NCBI GenBank assembly: GCA_002471345.1
Contig: DKPS01000171.1
Location: 1,232-64,243, forward strand
Direction: 5' to 3'
Length of the DNA stretch: 63,012 nt
DNA from: Saprospiraceae bacterium UBA7328
Lineage (GTDB): Bacteria; Bacteroidota; Bacteroidia; Chitinophagales; Saprospiraceae
The stretch's first letter is position 1, and every line of letters starts with the position of its first letter. Under the pieces are notes generated by a model. The model searched no databases, was not told the DNA's origin, and saw only the letters and a list, made by a program, of their open reading frames with translations. Of the stretch, positions 28,018-37,371 are shown one piece after another. Position numbers and translations under genes: made by a program.

Positions 28018-28713
28018 ATGAGCAGAAGGAATAAATTAGAAAAATTCGCTGATCTTCTTTCATTTTCAAATGTATATGAATACTCTGAAAAACCACGTGA
28101 AGATGGATGGCTATATAATGGAGTATCAAATTCTATCTTGAAAGGAGTCTGGAAGAATCAACATTTTGAGAATAATCATCCACTGATCTTAGAATTGGCC
28201 TGTGGAAGAGGGGAATATACATGTGCCCTATCGGAGAAATATCCCAAGCTAAACTTTATAGGGGTAGATGTAAAAGGTGCAAGAATATGGAAAGGAGCAA
28301 AATATGCACTTGAGCATTTACCAAATGCAGCTTTTCTACGAATCAGGATTGAACATATAATTCATTTTTTTTCGTCAAATGAAGTTGATGAAATTTGGAT
28401 CACCTTTCCAGACCCTTTCTTAAAAGATAAAAAGTCTAACCGTAGACTGACTTCTCCACAATTCATAGAGAGGTATAAATGTTTTCTAAAAACAGATGGT
28501 ATTATTCATCTCAAAACAGATGATGATCAGCTTTATGAATACACATTGGAAGTAATAGAAAATGCCCCTGAACTTGAACTCATATACCAGAGTAATGATA
28601 TCTATAAAAAAGAATTATATACTTCTGATTTAGAGATCAAAACATATTATGAGAAAAAGCATTTAGCAGATGGCAAAAAAATAAAATATATCAGATCTAG
28701 AATATTATCCTAG
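28018..28713 (+). CDS. trmB: tRNA (guanine-N7)-methyltransferase
   Basis: Makes 7-methylguanosine at position 46 of tRNA. Class I SAM fold with LELACGRGEYTCALS (SAM loop), NFIGVDVKGARIWKG, LRIRIEHI and the TrmB hallmark WITFPDPFLKDKKSNRRLTS (about residues 123-142), then HLKTDDDQLYEYT. A TTG at 27988 gives ten extra residues, but the ATG at 28018 (MSRRNKLEKF) matches the family start, giving 231 residues. Confidence 0.93.
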   Translation: MSRRNKLEKFADLLSFSNVYEYSEKPREDGWLYNGVSNSILKGVWKNQHFENNHPLILELACGRGEYTCALSEKYPKLNFIGVDVKGARIWKGAKYALEHLPNAAFLRIRIEHIIHFFSSNEVDEIWITFPDPFLKDKKSNRRLTSPQFIERYKCFLKTDGIIHLKTDDDQLYEYTLEVIENAPELELIYQSNDIYKKELYTSDLEIKTYYEKKHLADGKKIKYIRSRILS

Positions 28714-28734
28714 ATTTTCAAAAAACGTATCTCC

Positions 28735-29076
28735 ATGAATACAAAAAAAGAACTCAAAGAAACATATAAGCAAATGAAACCTCCAATGGGAGTATTTCAA
28801 ATAAAAAACAGACTCAACAACAAAATTCTTGTCGATAGTAGTACCAACATGGAATCTAAATGGAATCGCCACAAAACAGAACTTAGATTCGGTAACCATC
28901 GCAACAAACAACTTCAAGAAGATTGGAATAATATTGGAGAGGCCAATTTTGAATATAAGGTAATATCTGAACTAAAAGTTAATGATGGAAGTAATCCAAA
29001 TTACCCCAAAGAGCTGAAAGTTTTGAAAGGTATGGTGGTCGAAGAATTAAATCTAGATCAAGAAATGTTATACTGA
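28735..29076 (+). CDS. GIY-YIG nuclease family protein
   Basis: 113 residues. The pattern MGVFQIKNRLNNKILVDSS is a degenerate GIY-YIG start, followed by NRHKTELRFGNHRNKQLQED with the conserved Arg/His and NIGEANFEYKVISELK. Members of this small stand-alone group are common in Bacteroidota and lack a known target. The canonical Tyr pair is altered (VFQI), so nuclease activity is uncertain. It follows trmB by 21 bases. Confidence 0.7.
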   Translation: MNTKKELKETYKQMKPPMGVFQIKNRLNNKILVDSSTNMESKWNRHKTELRFGNHRNKQLQEDWNNIGEANFEYKVISELKVNDGSNPNYPKELKVLKGMVVEELNLDQEMLY

Positions 29077-29086
29077 CCAATGCATT

Positions 29087-30115
29087 TTATTCCTCAAAAT
29101 GATTCCACCCTTGAGCCTTCAATGGATAAATGTTCCCTCCTGTAGTATGTAATTTTACACCATCTTTTGGGTCATTCATTTCACCTATTATTGCCATGTC
29201 AGGCATATATCTGATCTTATCTAAATCTTTGGGGTCAATAGTAAATAGCAGTTCGTAGTCTTCACCTCCACTCAGCGCACATGTTATTGGATCTAGTCTA
29301 AAATCTATAGCCATGGTCTGAGTATCGTCGTGCATTGGTACTTTACCTTCTTCTATATGAGCTCCTAAACTGGACTGTTTACAAAGGTGCATCAGGTCCG
29401 ATGAAAGGCCATCTGAAATGTCAATCATCGAAGTTGGTTTAAATCCATTCTTTTTAAAATATTCGATGGTATCTCTTCGCGCTTCAGGTTTCAGTTGTCT
29501 TTCGATGGCATACTGATGCTTTGATAATTCAGGTTGCACTCCCGGGTTATCAAGGTATAGTCTTTTTTCTCTTTCTAGTATTTGTAATCCTAGATATGCT
29601 GCTCCCAAATCTCCAGTCACACATAGCACATCTCCATTACGGGCCCCACTCCTATATACGACGTCCTTTTCATCTGCTGATCCATAGGCTGTGACACTGA
29701 TTATCATTCCTTTAAGAGATGATGTAGTATCACCACCAATAAGGTCAACATTGTAAAAATCACATGCTTTCTTTACTCCTTGGTAAAGTTCCGTTAGTGC
29801 AGCTGTATCATATTTGCTCGATAGTGCAATGGACATTGTGATATGAGTAGGAACCGCATTCATCGCAAAAATGTCTGATAAACTAACGACCACCGATTTA
29901 TATCCCAAATGCATTAATGGGCTATACATCATATCAAAATGTATACCTTCTACTAACATGTCAGTACTTATCAAAACGGCCTTATCTCCTCTTTTGATGA
30001 CTGCTGCATCGTCTCCAATACCTTTTATCGTCTGGGGGTGCTTTGATACAAAGTCATTTGTTAAATGATCAATGAGGCCAAACTCACCCAGTTCTTCTAT
30101 GGATTTCTGCTCCAA
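29087..30115 (-). CDS. thiL: Thiamine-phosphate kinase
   Basis: 342 residues. Phosphorylates thiamine monophosphate to thiamine diphosphate. Family marks are GIGDDAAVI, LISTDMLVEGIHFD, GYKSVVVSLSDIFAMNAVP (metal site and helix), GGDTTSS, TGDLGAA and the closing GGEDYELLFT near residue 265. No thiamine riboswitch was recognised nearby. Confidence 0.93.
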   Translation of the reverse strand: MEQKSIEELGEFGLIDHLTNDFVSKHPQTIKGIGDDAAVIKRGDKAVLISTDMLVEGIHFDMMYSPLMHLGYKSVVVSLSDIFAMNAVPTHITMSIALSSKYDTAALTELYQGVKKACDFYNVDLIGGDTTSSLKGMIISVTAYGSADEKDVVYRSGARNGDVLCVTGDLGAAYLGLQILEREKRLYLDNPGVQPELSKHQYAIERQLKPEARRDTIEYFKKNGFKPTSMIDISDGLSSDLMHLCKQSSLGAHIEEGKVPMHDDTQTMAIDFRLDPITCALSGGEDYELLFTIDPKDLDKIRYMPDMAIIGEMNDPKDGVKLHTTGGNIYPLKAQGWNHFEE

Positions 30116-30147
30116 TTATTATGTATTCGAATGAAAAAAATGATGTT

Positions 30148-30315
30148 TTAAGACCTTTTGTTCGTTTTGCTGTCTACTTCTTCATAATCCACAAATTCAC
30201 CTGATTGAGATTGGTTTTGCCGAGGATCATTATTTGTTTTCAAGAATTTACCTCCATTCATGATAAGTCTGTACATCAAAAAAAGAAGGATAGCAATAGA
30301 TATAAACTTAGTCAC
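30148..30315 (-). CDS. DUF4834-like small membrane protein
   Basis: 55 residues from a GTG at 30315 to a TAA at 30148-30150. One hydrophobic segment (FISIAILLFLMYRLIM, near residues 4-19) is followed by an acidic, Asn/Gln-rich tail ending with VDYEEVD, the signature of the DUF4834 family of Bacteroidota, and a basic C-terminus. It is below the usual length cut-off and easily missed. It lies 32 bases upstream of thiL on the same strand, so it is probably the first gene of that unit. Function unknown. Confidence 0.6.
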   Translation of the reverse strand: MTKFISIAILLFLMYRLIMNGGKFLKTNNDPRQNQSQSGEFVDYEEVDSKTNKRS

Positions 30316-30421
30316 TTTAGTTTTTTATTAATGCAAAGTAAAGGTACATTACTCTTGAATTCAAATTCAACATTTTCATCTTAAATACTTCTCCTTATTG
30401 AATTAGATGAAAGAACTATAT

Positions 30422-31315
30422 TCAATTTATTTCTTTTCTTTTAATAATGTAAATTATAGAACTCGCCTTCTCCACATTGAAAAAACCTTGAAAAAAGGCC
30501 ATACCTCCTACCAATATCATCCTGAAAACATTAATTATGGGGTGACCATTTCGATACTTATTAGATAGAAGGGTATTGAAAAAAGGGTCAAAAGGCATCA
30601 TTTTCATTTCGGTTACCACAAAATTATTTTTTGCTAATAGCTGTTTCATACTTTTAGGAGAAAAATGCCATAAATGCCTAGGGACGTCCCATCCACTCCA
30701 ATATTTCTTATAAACTACCTGTTCGAAACCATTATAATTTGGTACTGCTATAATGAGATGTCCTTTAGGTTTCAGAAGATCATCAATCCTCTTGATAACC
30801 TTTTCTAAATCGTAAAGGTGTTCCAATACATGCCAAAGAGATATTAAATCATATTTTTGTACGAATGTAGAATTGTAAAAATGATCATCTGGATAAATAT
30901 CAATGTCAAATGTATCTTTTGCAAAGGCTCGGGCTCTCCCACTCATTTCTATTCCAGTACACTTAAATCCTTTTTTAGACATGAAATTTAAGTAGTGGCC
31001 ACTTCCTGCTCCTATGTCTAAAATTTCTCCATTCGTTATGAATTTTTTAATAATTCTATACTTATAGCCAAACATTATTTCACGTGCCTTAATGTATGCT
31101 ATAGAAAACAAATCAGTTTTCCTATTAGAGTGCTCTAGATAATCATCTGATAAATAGTATTTAGATATATCTGAACTTTTAGGTGGAGCGAGTGTAGATA
31201 TCAATGTACAATTAAGGCATTTGCTAAGAGAAAAGGTCTCCTGAGAAATCCTGTAATCGTTCAATTCATAAACAAATTCAAAATCATTGTGACCACATAC
31301 AGGGCAATTATTCAA
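30422..31315 (-). CDS. Class I SAM-dependent methyltransferase with N-terminal zinc-ribbon-like motif
   Basis: 297 residues. CPVCGHNDFEF and SKCLNC near residues 4-37 form a C-X2-C...C-X2-C pair that could bind zinc. The SAM fold follows with EILDIGAGSGHYLNFM, GIEMSGRARAFAK, YDLISLWHVLEHLYDLE and LIIAVPNY. The HVLEH motif groups it with methyltransferases acting on sugars or lipids. No substrate can be named. Confidence 0.82.
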   Translation of the reverse strand: MNNCPVCGHNDFEFVYELNDYRISQETFSLSKCLNCTLISTLAPPKSSDISKYYLSDDYLEHSNRKTDLFSIAYIKAREIMFGYKYRIIKKFITNGEILDIGAGSGHYLNFMSKKGFKCTGIEMSGRARAFAKDTFDIDIYPDDHFYNSTFVQKYDLISLWHVLEHLYDLEKVIKRIDDLLKPKGHLIIAVPNYNGFEQVVYKKYWSGWDVPRHLWHFSPKSMKQLLAKNNFVVTEMKMMPFDPFFNTLLSNKYRNGHPIINVFRMILVGGMAFFQGFFNVEKASSIIYIIKRKEIN

Positions 31316-31502
31316 ATTGGATCATTTTTTAATTGAGCGCCGAAGATAAATCGATATTAGCAGAATCTACCCAGAATAAATCTTTAGATTTGAGATTTTT
31401 TAATGTGTATTTGCGGAAATATCAACGACTTAACAAATGAAAGCGTTGAACATAATGAATATTCTGAATTCAGCCCACTATTTTAGGTAAATAGAAAGAC
31501 AA

Positions 31503-34500
31503 ATGATAAAAAATTATAAAAGCACAGAAAAAATAGCTGCAATGGCTGTTTTCTTGATTTCATTCATAGTATTCTTCCTTTCAGCGGAGCGTACTGGTAG
31601 TCTTTGGGATTGTGGAGAATTTATTTTAGGTGCTTACAAACTACAAGTTGTGCATCCCCCAGGTGCACCTTTATTTCTTTTAGTCGCAAGACTTTTTGCT
31701 GGATTTGCAGATTGGGTATCAAGTGATCCGGCTGACATAGCATTTGCAGTTAATCTTCTTTCAGGTCTTTGTTCTGCTGCGCTCTCTGCGATGGTATGCA
31801 TGATCACTATGATGATAGGTAAAGAGATAATATCAAAATCTCAGGAGTTATCTAAAGGAGAACTCCTTGCATTAGCTGGGGCTGGTGTTGGAGGTGGACT
31901 TACCACTGCTTTTTGTAGTTCCATTTGGTTTTCTGCAGTAGAAGGAGAAGTATATGCTATGTCTACATTTTTTACTGCATTGACCTTGTATGCTGTAGTT
32001 AAATGGTACTATTTGCCTGACACAGCAAAAAGCGATAGATGGTTAGTTTTTGCAGCATATAGTGCTGGTTTGTCAATAGGAGTTCACCTTCTAAGTTTGT
32101 TGACATTTCCAGCTTTGGCACTTTTTATCTATTTCAAAAAATTTAAAAAGCACTCCATTTTTGGTGGTTTGGTAAGTATGGGCGTCAGCGCATTAACCAT
32201 TCCTTTCATACAAAAGTTAGTAATTGTAGGGATTCCTACTTTATGGTATATGTTTGAATTACCATTTGTGAACAGTCTAGGACTTCCAATAAATTCAGGA
32301 ATCATTGGGGTAATAGCTATTTTGACAGGAGTATTCTTCTACTTGTTTAGATATGCAAAAAAGAATAATAGGCCAATTATACAGTTAGCTTCCATGGCAA
32401 CACTTATGATAGTGATTGGATATTCAACTATAGGAATGGTTGTAATCAGAGCTAATGCTGATACTCCTGTGAATATGAATGTTCCTTCAGATGTGACCAG
32501 GCTACTACCTTATATTAATCGTGAACAATATGGAGAAAGAGCATTGGTTTATGGCCATTATTATGGTGCATCACCTATTTCATATGATAGAGCTAAAAGA
32601 AAAGGCCTTGTCGATTTTCCTCCATTCAACACCGATACTAATTCAAGCAGTTATCAAGATGTAGATGAAAAAATAACTCCGAAATATGCGGCTAAAGATA
32701 AAGTCCTTTTTCCACGTGTATCTGATGGGTCAATGGGTAGACCTTCACTTTACAAGCAATGGGGAGCGGGTGAAGGAAAGCCATCTTTCTTTTTCAATGT
32801 GTCCTACTTCTTGAGATATCAAGTGAACTGGATGTATTTTCGATATTTCATGTGGAATTTTACGGGTAGACAAAATGGAGCCCAAGGCTATCAACCATGG
32901 AATGAAGCAAATGGTCAATGGGAGTCAGGAATTAAGTTCATAGATGAAGCTCGGCTCTATGATATGGACAATCTTCCGGATGCTATGAAAAGACATCAAG
33001 CTAATAACCATTATTATTTCATACCTCTCATACTTGGACTTATCGGATTATTCTTCCATTTCAGAGAAAATAATAAAAGCTTTTTGGCTTTAGCCGCACT
33101 ATTCTTAATCACAGGTATCGGTATAATCATATACACTAATCAACCTCCAAATGAGCCAAGAGAAAGAGACTACGTGTTAGTCGGTAGTTTCTTCACATTT
33201 GCAATATGGATTGGTTTAGCAGCTTTAGCTCTATTCTCCATGTTAAGAAGTAGAATCAAGTTAGGGGCAGTGCCTGCTGGTGCCATCGCTTCGGCTTTAG
33301 TGCTATTAGCGCCAATGATTATGGCATTTCAGAATTTTGATGATCATAGTAGAGCAGATCATAGCGGATCAAGAGACTATGCCAATAACTTCCTTAATAG
33401 TGTTGATGAAAATTCTATAATCTTCACATATGGAGATAATGATACTTACCCATTGTGGTATGCTCAGGAGGTGGAAGGAATACGGCGTGATGTCCGAGTA
33501 GTTAATCTATCTTTGATCGCTGTTGATTGGTATATCAATAAACTTAGAAGCAAAGTCAATGACAGTGATCCTATAAAACTAACCATACCTGCCGAAGCAT
33601 ATCGAGGAAATAAAAGAAATCAAGTTCCATTTTATACTCCTAATGGAGATAAAACAATGGATCTTAATACAGTGCTGAGGTTCGTTGGGGCAAACAATCA
33701 ATTAGGAAACAGTCAGAATATGCAATTTGACTCCTATGTGCCCACACATAAAATGATCATTCCAACTAATTATGGCGCTTTAGATAGGCTTGGAATACCT
33801 AATGACTCTACTGTAAATATCGTACCAGCCATTAATTTAGATATCAGTAGTATGGGTTCATGGTTGACTAAGAATGATTTAGCAGTGATGGATATAATTG
33901 CATCTAATATTTGGGAACGACCGATCTATTTTGCAACTACTTGTCAAAATAGCAAGCTACTTGGTCTGAATGATTATATGCAGTATGAAGGATTAGCACT
34001 AAGAATAGTACCTATAAAAACACCAAGCAATAGGTCCTTACAAATTTACGGTAGCGGAAGAGTAAATGCTGATAAGGCATATGATAATATCATGAATAAG
34101 TTTAAGTGGGGGAATTTTGATAAAAAGGAACTTTTTGTTGATAATTCTTATGCTCCAGCAGTGCAGTCTCATAGATTCATATTTCTACGTACTTGTGAAC
34201 AACTACTTAGAGAAGGGAAAACAACAAAAGCTATTGAACTTGCAAATAAGTATTTTGAAGCTTTCCCAAATATGAATTTTAGATACGATGCAAGTTCTGC
34301 AAGTATGATTAATGTACTACTGCAAGCAGGGGATATAGAGAATGCAAAAAAACATACAAGAATATTGGGGCAAGAAACATCTCAATACATGGTGTTTTAT
34401 GATAATATGGATCCAGCAACTGTAAGGTCAAGTTTTCAGCAAGATTATTCAAGTAGAGTTCAAGCAGCTAACCAAGTTCTTTCTTTTGCTCAATCTTCAG

Positions 34501-34571
34501 GAGATCAAGGTTTCATGCAAGAAATGAACGAATTAGTAGGCCAATACAGTCAAAGTAGAGTTCCGAATTAA
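31503..34571 (+). CDS. DUF2723 family membrane protein (GT117-like)
   Basis: 1022 residues. Many hydrophobic segments occupy about residues 13-320 and 505-605, beginning with a GT-C-like membrane region; the conserved start SLWDCGEFILGAYKLQVVHPPGAPLFLL (broken at residues 37-64) carries an acidic pair on the first loop, a hallmark of GT-C glycosyltransferases. QPPNEPRERDYVLVGSF (about 544-560) and a C-terminal helical, TPR-like region follow. The family is almost confined to Bacteroidota and may transfer sugars to envelope proteins or lipids, inferred from the fold only. It ends with a strong terminator. Confidence 0.85.
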   Translation: MIKNYKSTEKIAAMAVFLISFIVFFLSAERTGSLWDCGEFILGAYKLQVVHPPGAPLFLLVARLFAGFADWVSSDPADIAFAVNLLSGLCSAALSAMVCMITMMIGKEIISKSQELSKGELLALAGAGVGGGLTTAFCSSIWFSAVEGEVYAMSTFFTALTLYAVVKWYYLPDTAKSDRWLVFAAYSAGLSIGVHLLSLLTFPALALFIYFKKFKKHSIFGGLVSMGVSALTIPFIQKLVIVGIPTLWYMFELPFVNSLGLPINSGIIGVIAILTGVFFYLFRYAKKNNRPIIQLASMATLMIVIGYSTIGMVVIRANADTPVNMNVPSDVTRLLPYINREQYGERALVYGHYYGASPISYDRAKRKGLVDFPPFNTDTNSSSYQDVDEKITPKYAAKDKVLFPRVSDGSMGRPSLYKQWGAGEGKPSFFFNVSYFLRYQVNWMYFRYFMWNFTGRQNGAQGYQPWNEANGQWESGIKFIDEARLYDMDNLPDAMKRHQANNHYYFIPLILGLIGLFFHFRENNKSFLALAALFLITGIGIIIYTNQPPNEPRERDYVLVGSFFTFAIWIGLAALALFSMLRSRIKLGAVPAGAIASALVLLAPMIMAFQNFDDHSRADHSGSRDYANNFLNSVDENSIIFTYGDNDTYPLWYAQEVEGIRRDVRVVNLSLIAVDWYINKLRSKVNDSDPIKLTIPAEAYRGNKRNQVPFYTPNGDKTMDLNTVLRFVGANNQLGNSQNMQFDSYVPTHKMIIPTNYGALDRLGIPNDSTVNIVPAINLDISSMGSWLTKNDLAVMDIIASNIWERPIYFATTCQNSKLLGLNDYMQYEGLALRIVPIKTPSNRSLQIYGSGRVNADKAYDNIMNKFKWGNFDKKELFVDNSYAPAVQSHRFIFLRTCEQLLREGKTTKAIELANKYFEAFPNMNFRYDASSASMINVLLQAGDIENAKKHTRILGQETSQYMVFYDNMDPATVRSSFQQDYSSRVQAANQVLSFAQSSGDQGFMQEMNELVGQYSQSRVPN

Positions 34572-34588
34572 ATTACAGTATCAAATAG

Positions 34589-34631
34589 GAAAAAGCCTTT
34601 AGGTATCTTTGTGATTCTAAAGGCTTTTTTT
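34589..34631 (+). terminator. Rho-independent terminator after DUF2723 gene
   Basis: AAAAGCCTTTAG (34591-34602) pairs perfectly with CTAAAGGCTTTT (34617-34628), followed by more T, 20 bases after the stop. Confidence 0.9.
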
Positions 34632-34642
34632 AAATTTTCTAA

Positions 34643-35086
34643 ATGAAAAGAATCGCAATAGGTGCTGATCATGCTGGGTTTGAATACAAACAAGTAATTA
34701 TTGAGCTACTCTTTGATATGGGTTTTGAAGTAGACGATATGGGTGCTTCCTCCTCAGAATCTGTAGATTATCCTGATCACGTACATCCCTTAGCCCAAAA
34801 AATCCATGATGGTGAGATTCCTCACGGAATTTTAATATGTGGCACCGGAAATGGAGTCGCAATGACTGCAAATAAGTATTCTAATGTAAGATGCGGTCTT
34901 TGTTGGAATAAAGAAATTGCGGTTTTGATTAGAAAGCACAATAATGCAAATATAGTCGCCTTACCTGCTCGGTTTATTACAATTGATGATGCACTACAAA
35001 TTGTTAAATCTTTCTTGGATACCGAGTTTGAGGGTGGAAGGCATCAACGAAGAATAGACAAAATAATTCAAGGAATAACCTGTTAA
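34643..35086 (+). CDS. rpiB: Ribose 5-phosphate isomerase B
   Basis: 147 residues. RpiB/LacAB fold with IAIGADHAGFEYK at the start, DYPDHVHPLAQKI, the catalytic Cys in LICGTGNGVAMTANK and RCGLCWNKE, and NIVALPARFI near the end. It interconverts ribose 5-phosphate and ribulose 5-phosphate in the pentose phosphate pathway. The stop overlaps that of the convergent response regulator gene by 4 bases. Confidence 0.93.
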   Translation: MKRIAIGADHAGFEYKQVIIELLFDMGFEVDDMGASSSESVDYPDHVHPLAQKIHDGEIPHGILICGTGNGVAMTANKYSNVRCGLCWNKEIAVLIRKHNNANIVALPARFITIDDALQIVKSFLDTEFEGGRHQRRIDKIIQGITC

Positions 35087-35799
35087 TCTTCTACTTCCGT
35101 CTTATCTAAAAGCCTAAAACCATTTCCATGGATATTTACTATTTCCAAGTCTGTATCTCTCTGGATATACTTCCGAAGCTTAGTCACGAATACATCCATG
35201 CTCCTAGCGGTGAAGTAATTGTCATCTTCCCATATTTCAGTAAGAGCCTTTGATCTTGGTAAAACCTCATTTTTGTATATGCAAAACAGTCTTAAAAGGT
35301 GAGCTTCCTTTGGTGAAAGCTTTGTTTTATCCTTCTCACCTTCATTTGTATAAGTCAATATTCTCAGCGGATAGTTAAAATGAAATTTGCCGAAATCAAA
35401 TTCTTTCATTTCCTCTCTAGGATTAATAGCTTTCTGGCTTCTTTTCAAAACAGCTTGAACTCTGTACAATAGCTCTTCCGAATTAAAAGGTTTGGTGATG
35501 TAATCATCTGCTCCTATTTTAAACCCCTCAATCACGTCCTCTTTTAATGCTTTAGCTGTAAGGAAAATAATCGGAACTGCTGGATCGATTTCTCTGATTT
35601 CCTTTCCAAGAGTAAAACCATCTTTTTTAGGCATCATTACGTCAAAGATGCATAAGTCATAATCGTCCTTCTTATAAGCCTCTAGGCCAGCCTCTCCATC
35701 AGTTGCTAATGTTATATCAAAGTCATTCATCTCTAAATAAGATCTCAGAACATCTCCAAAATTCTGATCATCTTCCACCAAAAGTATTTTACTCAACAT
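35083..35799 (-). CDS. OmpR-family response regulator (RprY-like)
   Basis: 238 residues. Receiver domain with acidic pocket VEDDQ, phospho-acceptor Asp53 in IFDVMMPKKDG, Thr/Lys in FLTAKA and DDYITKPF, then a winged-helix DNA-binding domain from about 130 (LSPKEAHLLRLF, RSMDVFVTKLRKYI). It is the partner of the kinase just upstream on the same strand (38-base gap) and resembles the RprX/RprY pair of Bacteroides. The symbol is not assigned because orthology was not tested. Confidence 0.9.
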   Translation of the reverse strand: MLSKILLVEDDQNFGDVLRSYLEMNDFDITLATDGEAGLEAYKKDDYDLCIFDVMMPKKDGFTLGKEIREIDPAVPIIFLTAKALKEDVIEGFKIGADDYITKPFNSEELLYRVQAVLKRSQKAINPREEMKEFDFGKFHFNYPLRILTYTNEGEKDKTKLSPKEAHLLRLFCIYKNEVLPRSKALTEIWEDDNYFTARSMDVFVTKLRKYIQRDTDLEIVNIHGNGFRLLDKTEVED

Positions 35800-35837
35800 A
35801 GTCCTTTTTTTGTTTAGATAGGGTAATTAAGGAAAAG

Positions 35838-37244
35838 TCACATTTTTACCGGGAAAAATACGGAAAAAGTACTGCCTTTGCCCAGTTCACTTTTTACATC
35901 GATTTTTCCTTTGTGTGCATCTACTATTGCTCTCACATAGCTCAGCCCAAGACCAAATCCTTTAACATCATGTAAATTACCTGTACTTACACGATAAAAT
36001 TTATCAAAAATTCTTCTCAATTCTTCCTTAGACATCCCAATACCATTATCAGAGATACTTATCTCAACAGCAGATGGGTGCTTTTTTGTTTTCACATGGA
36101 TTTTGGGTTTTTCTGATGAGTATTTAGTGGCATTGTCCAGTAAATTATGAACAACATTAGACACATGATTCTCATCAACTTGCAAAATAGTAACATTACT
36201 GTCCAAATTAAGAGAAATATCGCCACCAAGTTTATTAATATTCAGTGAAGTATGGTCAACTGCATCACTCACTAAAGAATTTACCTCCACTTCTGCAATT
36301 TTTAGTTGGAAGTCCTTCTTCTCTAATTGCCCTATTTGAAGAACTTTTTCTACTTGCCCGAGCATCCTTTTATTTTCTTGCTTAATGATGCTTATAAATC
36401 TTTTCACCTTTCCATCATCACTCAAAACCTTGGGGCTCAAAATAGAATCTGTAGCCAAGGATATTGTTGCAATTGGAGTTTTGAACTCATGTGTCATATT
36501 GTTAATAAAATCAGTTTTCATGAGCGACACTTTCCTCTGAGTCATAATTACTGTGATCGTATATATAAAGCAAAATAAAATCAAACCAGTGAAAACAAGA
36601 GAACTGATTAAAGACCCGAGTGAAGATCTGATTAAAAAAGAGGTCCGCTGAGGAAAAAACACCCTTAACTGACCAGGTGAAGAGTCTTCCGTTTCAGAAA
36701 AAAGATCAATCTTGTATTCAGATCTATTCAGACTGCGATTTACCTGAAGGTCACTTCCATTAACTTCCCCCATAACTACGGCATAGCGTCCATTAAGAAT
36801 CAAATAGCTTTCATCAGTATTAGAATACACCCCATAGTCATAGTCCAGGTCGATATTCTCGTCCTTGACTTCTTTCTTTAAAAATTTATCTAATTCATAT
36901 AGATTTATTTTATCGAAAGCAGCATTTGGATCGCTTCTCCAAGTTATAAACCTGCCCGTACCATATTTAGGCCGCAAATACTCATTTACCGGATCAATAT
37001 CTCTTCTGAATATACCAGTATTTTGACCTTTGACTTGGTTGATGTCTTGAGTTACCCCTTCTTCATAATCTGCCAGTTCTTCCATATGAACCTTTGTACG
37101 ATGAAGTATAGTAGAAACTTTATCATCAAGGTTTTGAGCAGTCAGATCTATACTCCCTTTTATCCAAATAAATTGAATTATGGTCAATCCCAATAATGCA
37201 ATTGAAAGTAAAAGGATGATAAAATAAATAGCATTTTTCTTCAT
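35838..37244 (-). CDS. Membrane sensor histidine kinase (RprX-like)
   Basis: 468 residues. Two membrane helices (about 6-28 and 208-233) flank a periplasmic sensor region of 180 residues with no recognised domain. The phospho-acceptor is His252 in MTHEFKTPIATIS, followed by the HATPase with N box DNATKYS, G1 box ISDNGIGM and G2 box GFGLGLSYV. It should phosphorylate the regulator encoded directly downstream. Confidence 0.9.
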   Translation of the reverse strand: MKKNAIYFIILLLSIALLGLTIIQFIWIKGSIDLTAQNLDDKVSTILHRTKVHMEELADYEEGVTQDINQVKGQNTGIFRRDIDPVNEYLRPKYGTGRFITWRSDPNAAFDKINLYELDKFLKKEVKDENIDLDYDYGVYSNTDESYLILNGRYAVVMGEVNGSDLQVNRSLNRSEYKIDLFSETEDSSPGQLRVFFPQRTSFLIRSSLGSLISSLVFTGLILFCFIYTITVIMTQRKVSLMKTDFINNMTHEFKTPIATISLATDSILSPKVLSDDGKVKRFISIIKQENKRMLGQVEKVLQIGQLEKKDFQLKIAEVEVNSLVSDAVDHTSLNINKLGGDISLNLDSNVTILQVDENHVSNVVHNLLDNATKYSSEKPKIHVKTKKHPSAVEISISDNGIGMSKEELRRIFDKFYRVSTGNLHDVKGFGLGLSYVRAIVDAHKGKIDVKSELGKGSTFSVFFPVKM

Positions 37245-37297
37245 AAAAGATGTACAAACACAAATATTACAATTCTCTACAAGAATAAATGGCTCTG

Positions 37298-37314
37298 TTA
37301 ACTTCGATTTAACT
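37298..37314. promoter_or_regulatory. Direct repeat TTAACT-N5-TTAACT in the divergent promoter
   Basis: TTAACT occurs at 37298-37303 and 37309-37314, an 11-base period as expected for OmpR-family sites, between the kinase gene (start 37244) and the PDZ gene (start 37372). The same stretch also reads as the palindrome GTTAA-N7-TTAAC. Binding by the adjacent regulator is an inference. Confidence 0.4.
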
Positions 37315-37346
37315 CATCTAAGGATGCAAAGCATAAGATTGAGCAA

Positions 37347-37354
37347 TAAATTTG
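37347..37354 (+). promoter_or_regulatory. Candidate -7 box of the two-PDZ gene
   Basis: TAAATTTG fits TAnnTTTG and lies 17 bases before the ATG at 37372. No TTG exists at the usual -33 spacing, which is compatible with an activated promoter; the direct repeat at 37298 lies about 33 bases upstream of the box. Confidence 0.4.
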
Positions 37355-37371
37355 GGTAAAATTTAAAAGAA

